A stretch of 20,894 bases of DNA from Falsiroseomonas sp038250135. GTDB lineage: Bacteria; Pseudomonadota; Alphaproteobacteria; Acetobacterales; Acetobacteraceae. Below, in pieces: positions 14,928 through 20,894 of the stretch. The notes beneath the pieces are model-generated. The model saw only the letters and a program-made list of their open reading frames with translations. It was not told where the DNA came from and did not search any database. Where the stretch lies: positions 1-20,894 of the forward strand of contig JBBSCP010000028.1 in the NCBI GenBank assembly GCA_038250135.1, written 5' to 3'. Each line of letters opens with the position of its first letter. The first letter of the stretch is position 1. The translations under genes were made by a program, and so were the position numbers.

Positions 14928-17900
14928 TCATCGAGGACAAGCACCGCAACATCTCCGGCTGGGCGATCCGCAATCCGGTCGCGACGTCCGTGCTGTTCCT
15001 GCTGCTGACGATCGCCGGGTTGTTCGCCTATCCGATGCTGCGGATCAACAACAGCCCGGACATCGACCTGCCGGCCGTGGTCGTGTCGGTCGTGCAATCC
15101 GGCGCCGCGCCGTCGGAGCTGGAAAGCCAGGTGACGCGGCGGGTGGAGGATGCGGTCTCTGGCCTCGGTGACGTCAAGCACATCACCTCCGCCATCACCG
15201 ATGGCAGCTCCACCACCGTGATCGAGTTCGCACTGGGCAAGAACATCGACCGCGCCACCAACGACGTGCGTGACAAGATCGCGCAGATCCGCAGCGACCT
15301 GCCCGCCGCGATCCGCGACCCGGTGATCACGCGGGTGGAGGCAACGGGTGGTGCCATCGTCACCTTCACCGTGGCCTCGCCGCGGATGACGGTGGCGGAG
15401 CTGAGCTGGTTCGTCGAAGACACCATCGCCAAGTCCATGCTGTCGGTTTCGGGCGTCGCGCAGGTCAACCGCATCGGCGGCGTGGCACGGGAAATCCGCG
15501 TGGCGCTGCGGCCGGACCGGCTGCTGGCGCTCGCCATCACTGCCAACCAGATCAACGCCCAGCTACGCGAGCAGAACATCAACCTGCCCGGCGGGCGCGG
15601 CACCATCGGCGCCGGGGAGCAGACCATCCGCACCCTCGGATCGGCCACCACGGTGGCGGAACTGCGCGAGCGCGCCATCATCCTGCCGAACGGGCGCACC
15701 GCACGCCTGGGCGATCTGGCGGAGGTGGAGGATGGCACCGCCGAGGTCCGCACCTCCGCTCTGCTGGATGGCCGCCCTGTCGTCGCCTTCGAGATCCTGC
15801 GCACCCGCGATTCCTCCGAAGTGCGGGTCGCCGAGGGCGTCATGGCGCGCGCGCAGGGCATCATGGCGGCGTATCCGGAGGTGGAGATCACAGCCGTCGC
15901 TTCCACCGTCACCTTCGTGCTGGCCGGCTACCATGCGGCGGTGGAGGCGCTGGCGATCGGCGCCGGGCTGGCGATGCTGGTGGTCTACCTGTTCCTGCGC
16001 GACTGGCGGGCCACCTTCATCGCCTCCATCGCCATGCCGCTGTCGCTGATCCCGACCTTCTTCGTCATGCAGATGCTCGGCTTTTCGCTGAACAACGTGA
16101 CGTTGCTGGGCCTGACGCTGGTGGTGGGCGTGCTGGTGGACGACGCGATCGTCGAGATCGAGAACATCGTCCGCCATATCCGCAAGACCCCGGGCATCAG
16201 CGTCTACCGCGCGGCGCTCGATGCCTCCTCCGAGATCGGCCTCGCGGTGGTGGCGACGACGGCGACCATCCTGGCGGTATTCGTGCCGGTGGCCTTCATG
16301 CCGGGCATCCCCGGCCAGTTCTTCCGGCAGTTCGGCCTGACCGTGGCCGCGGCCGTCGCCTTTTCTCTGGTGGTTGCCCGGCTGCTCACGCCGCTGCTCG
16401 GCGCGTATTTCCTGAAGCCACACGATGCGCCACCACGGCCAGATGGCGCCGTGGCGCGCGCCTACGTGACGACGCTGGGTTGGTGCCTGCGGCACCGCAA
16501 GAAGACGCTGGCTGGCGGCGTCTGCTTTTTTGCCTTTTCGCTGGCCCTGGTGCCTTTCATCCCGCAGGATTTCGTGCCCGGTGCCGACCGCGGTCGCGCC
16601 TCCATCGCCATCGAGTTGTCGCCCGGCGCCACGCTGTCTGACACGGAATCGGTGGTGCAGCAGGCGACGCGCATCCTCAAGGCGCGGCCGGAGGTCGTCT
16701 CCGTCTTCGCCAGCATGGGCACCCTGACCGGCGGCGGCGGTGGGCCGGGCCTCGGCACCACGACGCGGGCCGGAGATCCCCGAACCGCGAACCTGCTGGT
16801 GACGCTGGTGCCACGCAGTGAGCGGCGGCTGACCCAGACGGCGTTCGAGAGCTCCGTCCGCCCGGCGCTTGAGCAGTTGCCCGGCGCCCGGGTGCGCTTC
16901 GGCGCAGATGGCCAAAGCGGTTCGCGCCTGCAGATTACGCTTGTCGGCAATGACAGCGTGGCGCTGGTCGAGGCGTCACGCAGGCTGGAGGAGCAGATGC
17001 GTGGCGTGCCCGGCCTGTCCGGCGCCCGTTCCACCGCCTCGCTCGACCGGCCCGAGTTGCAGATCCTGCCGCGGGAGGCGCGGGCGGCCGAGCTTGGCGT
17101 CTCGGTCAGCGCCATCGCCGCGACGGCACGGCTGGCCACCGTAGGCGATGTGGACCAGGCGCTGGCGCGCTTCACCCTGCCCGACCGGCAGATCCCGATC
17201 CGCGTCATGCTCGACCAGCGCGCGCGCGGCGAGATGTCCGCCCTGCGGTCCCTGCGGGTCGAGAGCCGTTCCGGCAGCGCGGTGCCGCTGGAGACGGTGG
17301 CGGAGATCATGCACGGCTCTGGCCCCGCGCAGATCAACCGCCTGGACCGGCTGCGTCGCGCGACGGTGGAGGCGGAACTGAACGGCATGCCGCTTGGCGA
17401 CGCCGCGAAGCTGATCGCCGCGCTGCCCATCATGCATGATCTGCCGGCGGGCGTGCGCGAGTTGTCCGTCGGCGACAAGGAAATCATGGCGGAGTTGTTC
17501 GGAGGCTTCCTGATGGCGCTCGGGGCCGGGGTGCTGCTGGTCTACCTCGTGCTGGTGCTGCTGTTTGGCGGCTTCCTGCAGCCGCTGACCATCATGAGCG
17601 CGCTGCCGCTGTCGCTTGGCGGGGCGCTGATGGCGCTGCTCCTGGCGCAGAAATCGCTCGGCGTCTCGGCGGTGATCGGCGTGCTGATGCTGATGGGCAT
17701 CGTCGCCAAGAATTCCATCCTGCTGGTCGAATACGCCATCATGATGCGTGCCGAGGGTGCCGAGCGGGTCGAGGCCATCATGGAGGCGGCGCACAAGCGG
17801 TCCCGGCCGATCGTGATGACCACCATCGCCATGGTTGCCGGCATGCTGCACATCGCGCTCGGCATCGGCGCCGACAGCGAGTTCCGCTCACCGATGGCGC

Positions 17901-18052
17901 TCGTCGTGATCGGCGGGCTGATCACCTCGACCCTGCTCAGCCTGATTTTCGTGCCAGTCGCCTACATCTACGTGGACCGTGCGGAAAGCTGGATCGCCCG
18001 GCGGTTCCGGCCCCGCGCCGCACCGGCACCGGCACCCGCAGCGGCTGAGTAG
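14924..18052 (+). CDS. RND family efflux permease (hydrophobe/amphiphile efflux type)
   Basis: A full-length 1042-residue proton-driven exporter of the AcrB/MdtB type. It shows the internal twofold repeat: TM1 near residues 20-40 followed by a large periplasmic loop, TM2-6 around 335-500, a second loop, and TM8-12 around 860-1020. Proton-relay residues are present: Asp406-Asp407 in LVDDAIVEIENI of TM4 and Lys929 in GIVAKNSILLVEY of TM10. These residues place it with drug/amphiphile exporters and not with heavy-metal CzcA types. A glycine-rich stretch TGGGGGPGLGTTTRAG (about 604-619) in the second loop is a local peculiarity. Translation is coupled to the adaptor. No outer-membrane TolC-like gene follows, so it probably uses a shared channel. 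Substrate unknown. Confidence 0.95.
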   Translation: MIIEDKHRNISGWAIRNPVATSVLFLLLTIAGLFAYPMLRINNSPDIDLPAVVVSVVQSGAAPSELESQVTRRVEDAVSGLGDVKHITSAITDGSSTTVIEFALGKNIDRATNDVRDKIAQIRSDLPAAIRDPVITRVEATGGAIVTFTVASPRMTVAELSWFVEDTIAKSMLSVSGVAQVNRIGGVAREIRVALRPDRLLALAITANQINAQLREQNINLPGGRGTIGAGEQTIRTLGSATTVAELRERAIILPNGRTARLGDLAEVEDGTAEVRTSALLDGRPVVAFEILRTRDSSEVRVAEGVMARAQGIMAAYPEVEITAVASTVTFVLAGYHAAVEALAIGAGLAMLVVYLFLRDWRATFIASIAMPLSLIPTFFVMQMLGFSLNNVTLLGLTLVVGVLVDDAIVEIENIVRHIRKTPGISVYRAALDASSEIGLAVVATTATILAVFVPVAFMPGIPGQFFRQFGLTVAAAVAFSLVVARLLTPLLGAYFLKPHDAPPRPDGAVARAYVTTLGWCLRHRKKTLAGGVCFFAFSLALVPFIPQDFVPGADRGRASIAIELSPGATLSDTESVVQQATRILKARPEVVSVFASMGTLTGGGGGPGLGTTTRAGDPRTANLLVTLVPRSERRLTQTAFESSVRPALEQLPGARVRFGADGQSGSRLQITLVGNDSVALVEASRRLEEQMRGVPGLSGARSTASLDRPELQILPREARAAELGVSVSAIAATARLATVGDVDQALARFTLPDRQIPIRVMLDQRARGEMSALRSLRVESRSGSAVPLETVAEIMHGSGPAQINRLDRLRRATVEAELNGMPLGDAAKLIAALPIMHDLPAGVRELSVGDKEIMAELFGGFLMALGAGVLLVYLVLVLLFGGFLQPLTIMSALPLSLGGALMALLLAQKSLGVSAVIGVLMLMGIVAKNSILLVEYAIMMRAEGAERVEAIMEAAHKRSRPIVMTTIAMVAGMLHIALGIGADSEFRSPMALVVIGGLITSTLLSLIFVPVAYIYVDRAESWIARRFRPRAAPAPAPAAAE

Positions 18053-18389
18053 GCGGGCGGCATCGGGGATTGGACTGGTCCGTGCCACGGGGGGGCAAGG
18101 GTGGGCATGATCGCCACCGCCATATCCCTTGTCCGGCACCAGAGCACGATCGATCCTCTCGGATCGGTCTTGTGCTCCAGACAACACTGAAACTACGGCG
18201 GACTCTCCGCCGCGGCCGACGCGCAGCCTTGCAGCCCTCGGGCGAACAGCCAAAATCGCCCGACTGGCTCTCCCGACTGGCCCCGCGGGCAGGCATTCAG
18301 CCGCGTCCCTGCTTCGCCAGGGCCGAGAGATCTGGCATCGAACGAGGGAAATCGGGCGAGCCCCGACGGTGCGTTTCCAGGGCCTGGGC
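18053..18389 (+). other. 337-base spacer after the RND operon, probably degenerate DNA
   Basis: No gene is recognisable. It contains the palindromic element at 18142-18177 and a 7-bp hairpin with a 3-base loop at 18196-18212 lacking a T-run. It ends where similarity to an Old Yellow Enzyme begins. Frames crossing it show none of the expected upstream OYE sequence, so the upstream gene body was probably deleted or replaced. Confidence 0.5.
18142..18177. repeat. imperfect palindromic intergenic element, copy 1
   Basis: GAGCAC (18142-18147) pairs with GTGCTC (18172-18177), and CGATCC (18151-18156) with GGATCG (18161-18166), around a TCTC loop. Read on the minus strand it begins TCTGGAGCAC, the same ten bases that open the larger palindrome at 20571, and both share CCGATC/GATCGATCG core sequence. 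Probably two diverged members of one dispersed family. Confidence 0.5.
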
Positions 18390-18666
18390 GAAGGCGAGCG
18401 TGACCCAGGCGGTCGGCATGATCCTCGACGGTGTCCAGGCCGAGGCCGCTCTGCAGGGCGGCGATGCCGACCTGATCGCCGTCGGGCGGGAAGCGCCGCA
18501 CAACCCCTATTGGGCGCATACGGCCGCCGAGCAACTCGGCGCGGGCGGGGATTGCTCAGCCTGGCCGGTGCGGCACGGCGCCTGGCTCGCCAAGCGGCAG
18601 CAGGGCATGGGGCATGTGATCGAGGCCCGCCGCCGGGCGCTTGCAGTGCGGGAGCCCGGTGGCTGA
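18390..18666 (+). pseudogene. C-terminal remnant of an NADH:flavin oxidoreductase (Old Yellow Enzyme family)
   Basis: From about 18399 the frame ending at 18666 reads VTQAVGMILDGVQAEAALQG, then GDADLIAVGREAPHNPYWAH and TAAEQLG. This matches the last part of the YqjM/OYE TIM barrel, in which the AVGLI..PxQAExIL..GxADLVALGRxxLxxPxWP pattern carries the FMN phosphate-binding loop. A tail of the usual sort (AWPVRHGAWLAKRQQ) follows. The preceding 250 or more residues expected for the family, including the FMN and active-site segments, are missing, and the upstream frame is unrelated. The gene is therefore a 5'-deleted relic and not a functional enzyme. The intact gene once lay directly upstream of the KstD-like flavoprotein, perhaps in one operon. 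Confidence 0.75.
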
Positions 18667-18760
18667 GCCGGCGCTTTACAGCGGGGCCTGCGCGCAGTAG
18701 GCGGCACCGAAGTCGTTTGTTATAAGCGAATTGAGGCCGGCGGGATTTGCGCCGCGACCA

Positions 18761-18767
18761 AGGAGGT
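18761..18767 (+). promoter_or_regulatory. consensus Shine-Dalgarno AGGAGGT of the KstD-like gene
   Basis: AGGAGGT lies four bases before the ATG at 18772. It is the strongest ribosome binding site in the window and fixes the start of the flavoprotein gene. TATAAG at 18721-18726 could be a -10 box about 45 bases before the start, with no clear -35. Confidence 0.8.
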
Positions 18768-18771
18768 CGGG

Positions 18772-20496
18772 ATGGAAAGCGCCGGGACGGTCACTTGCGA
18801 TGTCCTCGTCATCGGCTCCGGCGCGGGCGGACTCGCCGCGGCGACGGTGGCCGCTGCCCATGGGATGGAGACGATCGTCGCCGAGAAGGACCGCTATGCC
18901 GGCGGTACCACGGCGCTGTCAGGCGGCTTCTTGTGGGTGCCGAACAACCCAGTCTCGCTGCGCGACGGCGTGCAGGACAGTGTCGAGGCTGCGCGCACCT
19001 ATTTGCGGCATGAGGCCGGAAACCACTTTAACGCGGAATGCGTGGACGCCTTCCTGGCCAAGGGGCCGGAGGCGGTCGCCTTCTTCGAGCAGAACACGGC
19101 GCTGCAATTCGACGCCGCATCGGCCTTCTCGGACTATCACCCGGCGGCGCCCGGCGGCACCTCCGGCGGCCGTTCCATCGTCGCGCGCCCCTATGACGCC
19201 AAGGAGCTCGGCGCCGAGCTTAAGCGCCTGCGCCCGCCGATGCCGGAATTGACCTTCGCTGGCCTGATGATCGGCTCCGGGCCGGAGCTGAAGCACTTCT
19301 TCAACGTCACGCGGTCGATCCGGTCCGTGGCCTATGTCGCCGGGCGGCTTTCCGCCCATGCGTGCGACCTGGCACTGAACGGCCGCGGCATGCGGCTGAC
19401 CAACGGCAACGCTCTGGCCGGCCGGCTGTTCCGCAGCGCGCTCGACAAGGGCGGCAAGGTCTGGACGGAGGCGCCGGCGAAGCGGTTGATCCTGGAGGGC
19501 GGGCGCGTGGTGGGCGCGGTCGTCGGCCGCCCAGACGGCGATGTGGAGGTGCGTGCACGCCGCGGCGTGGTGCTCGCCGCCGGCGGCTTCCCTCAGGACA
19601 AGGCGCGGCGGCGCAGCCTGTTCCCTCACGACCCTGAGGGCGATAGCCATTTCTCGCCGGCCCCCGCGAGCAATACCGGCGACGGCCTGCGGCTGGCCGA
19701 GGAAGCAGGTGCGGGCATCGAACTCGGCTATCCCAACGCAGCGGCCTGGGTGCCGGTCTCCCGCGTGCCCCGCAAGGATGGAAGCTGGGGCGTGTTTCCG
19801 CATTTCATCGACCGCGCGAAGCCCGGGCTGATTGCCGTGCTGCCGGATGGGCGGCGCTTCGTGAACGAGGCGAACAGCTATCACGACTTCATCCAGGCAC
19901 TGTTCGCTGCCAGCCCGGCTGGCCAGCGGATCCGCGCGCACCTCATCGTCGACCACACCTTCATCCGGCGCTTTGGCATCGGCTTCGTGAAGCCCTTCCC
20001 CATGCCTCTAGGCCCGCAGATGCGCTCGGGTTACCTCAAGCGCGGCCGCACCGTGGCGGAGCTGGCGCAGGTGGCGGGCATCGACCCGCAGGGGCTTGAA
20101 GCGACCATCGCCAGCTACAACGCCGATGCGCGGACTGGCGACGACAAGGCCTACGGCAAGGGCTCGACGGCCTACAACCGTTTCAACGGCGATCCGTCCT
20201 TCGCGCCGAACCCCTGCCTGGCCGAGATTGCGGCCGGGCCGTTCTACGCCGTGGAGGTGGTGGTTGGGGACCTCGGCACCTTCGCCGGCATCCGCGCCAA
20301 TGGCGATGCGCAGGTGCTGGACCGAGAAGGCAGCCCGGTCCCGGGCCTCTATGCCGTGGGCAACGACATGGCCAGCATCATGGGCGGGAATTATCCGGGC
20401 GGCGGCATCACCCTCGGCCCGGCAATCACCTTCGCCTACATCGCCGCGCAGCACATGGCACGCGAAGCGACCGCCGAGATGCCGCGCGCGGCCTGA
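18772..20496 (+). CDS. FAD-dependent dehydrogenase (fumarate reductase/3-ketosteroid delta1-dehydrogenase-like)
   Basis: A complete 574-residue flavoprotein of the FAD_binding_2 family. The N-terminal dinucleotide fold shows DVLVIGSGAGGLAAA with GxGxxG at residues 15-20, then VAEKDRYAGGTTALSGGFLW, the typical segment following the ribose-binding acid. LAAGGFPQD and the C-terminal VGNDMASIMGGNYPGGGITLGPAITFAYIAA close the FAD site. The NYPGGGITLGPA ending resembles 3-ketosteroid dehydrogenases and related enone or alkane-chain dehydrogenases more than true fumarate reductases. No signal peptide is present, so it is cytosolic or membrane-peripheral. It lies 105 bases after the OYE relic; OYEs also act on enones, hinting at a former shared pathway. 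The specific substrate cannot be told. Confidence 0.9.
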   Translation: MESAGTVTCDVLVIGSGAGGLAAATVAAAHGMETIVAEKDRYAGGTTALSGGFLWVPNNPVSLRDGVQDSVEAARTYLRHEAGNHFNAECVDAFLAKGPEAVAFFEQNTALQFDAASAFSDYHPAAPGGTSGGRSIVARPYDAKELGAELKRLRPPMPELTFAGLMIGSGPELKHFFNVTRSIRSVAYVAGRLSAHACDLALNGRGMRLTNGNALAGRLFRSALDKGGKVWTEAPAKRLILEGGRVVGAVVGRPDGDVEVRARRGVVLAAGGFPQDKARRRSLFPHDPEGDSHFSPAPASNTGDGLRLAEEAGAGIELGYPNAAAWVPVSRVPRKDGSWGVFPHFIDRAKPGLIAVLPDGRRFVNEANSYHDFIQALFAASPAGQRIRAHLIVDHTFIRRFGIGFVKPFPMPLGPQMRSGYLKRGRTVAELAQVAGIDPQGLEATIASYNADARTGDDKAYGKGSTAYNRFNGDPSFAPNPCLAEIAAGPFYAVEVVVGDLGTFAGIRANGDAQVLDREGSPVPGLYAVGNDMASIMGGNYPGGGITLGPAITFAYIAAQHMAREATAEMPRAA

Positions 20497-20554
20497 AGCA
20501 GCATCCGATCGAACAGAGCCGCAAGTGGCTCGGTTTGTTAGGACATAAGCTGCT
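20497..20554 (+). repeat. palindromic module A directly after the KstD-like stop; possible terminator
   Basis: AGCAGC (20497-20502), beginning at the base after the stop codon, pairs with GCTGCT (20549-20554). Inside, GAGCC (20516-20520) pairs with GGCTC (20527-20531) and is followed by GGTTTGTT, a modest T-rich tail. The inner hairpin may end transcription; the outer arms suggest a mobile-type palindromic repeat. Confidence 0.45.
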
Positions 20555-20570
20555 CTAGTCATTGCATTTT

Positions 20571-20617
20571 CTGGAGCACGGCCTTCCGATCGATTGATTC
20601 CAATCGATCGGAACGTG
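20571..20617. repeat. palindromic module B with a perfect 13-bp stem
   Basis: TTCCGATCGATTG (20584-20596) and CAATCGATCGGAA (20601-20613) are perfect inverted copies around ATTC. CACG (20577-20580) and CGTG (20614-20617) extend the stem past a 3-base bulge. The opening TCTGGAGCAC matches the element at 18142-18177 read on the minus strand. The compound layout (AGAGCA-type arms around a hairpin, then a second short arm) resembles dispersed palindromic repeats of alphaproteobacterial genomes. Confidence 0.7.
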
Positions 20618-20621
20618 GTTT

Positions 20622-20812
20622 AGGGCATGTTGAGAATCAGGGGATTCCCTCGGCTACGGCGGTCGTGATTCAAGCTCCGAAAGGAGTTTGCGACGGATCG
20701 GTTTCTTGTGACGGACGCGCAATGGGAGAAGATGGCGCCGTTTTGCTTCGGCAAACCAATCGACCCTGGTCGGACGGGTAGCGACGGCCGTTTGTTCAGG
20801 CAAGCGAGCTGA
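20622..20812 (+). mobile_element. left part of a broken IS5-family insertion sequence
   Basis: A left end resembling IS5-family elements (starting near AGGGCATGTTGAGAATC) leads to a transposase start at GTG 20708. The frame reads VTDAQWEKMAPFCFGKPIDP, then GRTGSDGRLF, the standard N-terminus of IS5/IS427-type transposases. After RLF the normal continuation (an EAVLWIARTG-type segment) is absent; the frame gives RQAS and stops at 20812. Only about 30 codons remain, so the transposase is dead. The element begins a few bases after palindromic module B, which may have been its target. The exact terminal repeat cannot be fixed without the right end. Confidence 0.75.
20708..20812 (+). pseudogene. 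truncated IS5-family transposase (N-terminal 30 residues)
   Basis: This is the coding remnant of the broken element. It starts with GTG at 20708 and keeps the conserved MTDAQWEKMAP and KP.DPGR.GSD.RLF segments of the helix-turn-helix-like N-terminal domain. The whole DDE catalytic domain is missing. The sequence departs from the family after position 20797 or so, where an unrelated stretch is joined. Confidence 0.75.
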
Positions 20813-20894
20813 TGGGTGCGCTGACAGCGATGCTCACCATGGCCGGCATCTTCCCGGCCCGGAACGGCAAAAGCCCCTCGGCGGTAAGGCCTGA
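20813..20894. other. unassigned sequence at the window end
   Basis: After the IS break the DNA is open on both strands. The plus frame from ATG 20812 runs off the edge (MGALTAMLTMAGIFPARNGK followed by SPSAVRP). The minus frame enters from the edge and ends at about 20798, with AGKMPAMVSIAVSAPISSLA as its last residues. I cannot say which, if either, is coding; the minus frame would be the 3' end of a gene lying beyond the window. Confidence 0.25.

Noticed and set aside
18070..18666. A 198-codon frame taken as one intact gene
   Set aside because: Only its last 90 residues or so resemble a protein family (OYE); the first half has no similarity to the expected sequence, so it is treated as a relic.

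Overview
The window reads as a piece of a GC-rich alphaproteobacterial chromosome, most likely Rhodospirillales/Acetobacteraceae (Roseomonas-like). The grounds are very strong G/C bias at third codon positions, a 41-residue bL36 of the type without zinc-binding cysteines, a glycolate-oxidase-like glcD-glcE pair and an IS5-type insertion sequence remnant. The taxon is inferred from style and was not confirmed by any search.

Layout. 1-1559: the 3' part of a Gfo/Idh/MocA oxidoreductase, a small exported-looking protein with a cysteine cluster, and a RidA-family protein. 1560-1878: a non-coding leader with a long terminator-like hairpin and a second perfect dyad. 1879-2937: an exported CHAP-domain hydrolase with a pentapeptide repeat linker. 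2963-7342, minus strand: a compact operon read as zinc alcohol dehydrogenase, cytochrome P450, then two tandem LpxL/HtrB-like acyltransferases, the last three overlapping each other. 7607-9970: a lone CoxL-like molybdopterin subunit transcribed divergently from that operon. 9971-10540: a spacer, a good sigma-70 promoter, rpmJ and a strong terminator. 10544-10714, minus strand: a 56-codon secreted peptide whose signal-peptide core is built from four copies of a 15-bp repeat. 10834-13466: glcD-glcE, without glcF. 13710-18052: an RND efflux adaptor and permease, translationally coupled. 18053-18666: a decayed stretch with a palindromic element and the C-terminal remnant of an Old Yellow Enzyme. 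18772-20496: a KstD/fumarate-reductase-like flavoprotein. 20497-20894: a compound palindromic repeat followed by a broken IS5-family transposase.

How the genes may work together. The most coherent unit is the alcohol dehydrogenase-P450-acyltransferase-acyltransferase operon with the divergent aldehyde-oxidase-like subunit. P450 hydroxylation, alcohol oxidation, aldehyde oxidation and acyl transfer together suggest tailoring of a lipid or long-chain substrate, possibly an envelope lipid. This is inferred from gene content; no substrate can be read from the sequence. GlcDE and the KstD-like protein are further FAD oxidoreductases, and the RND pair is a complete inner-membrane pump lacking an adjacent outer-membrane channel gene. 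Decay and mobility signs (OYE remnant, palindromic repeats, broken IS) are concentrated after 18053.
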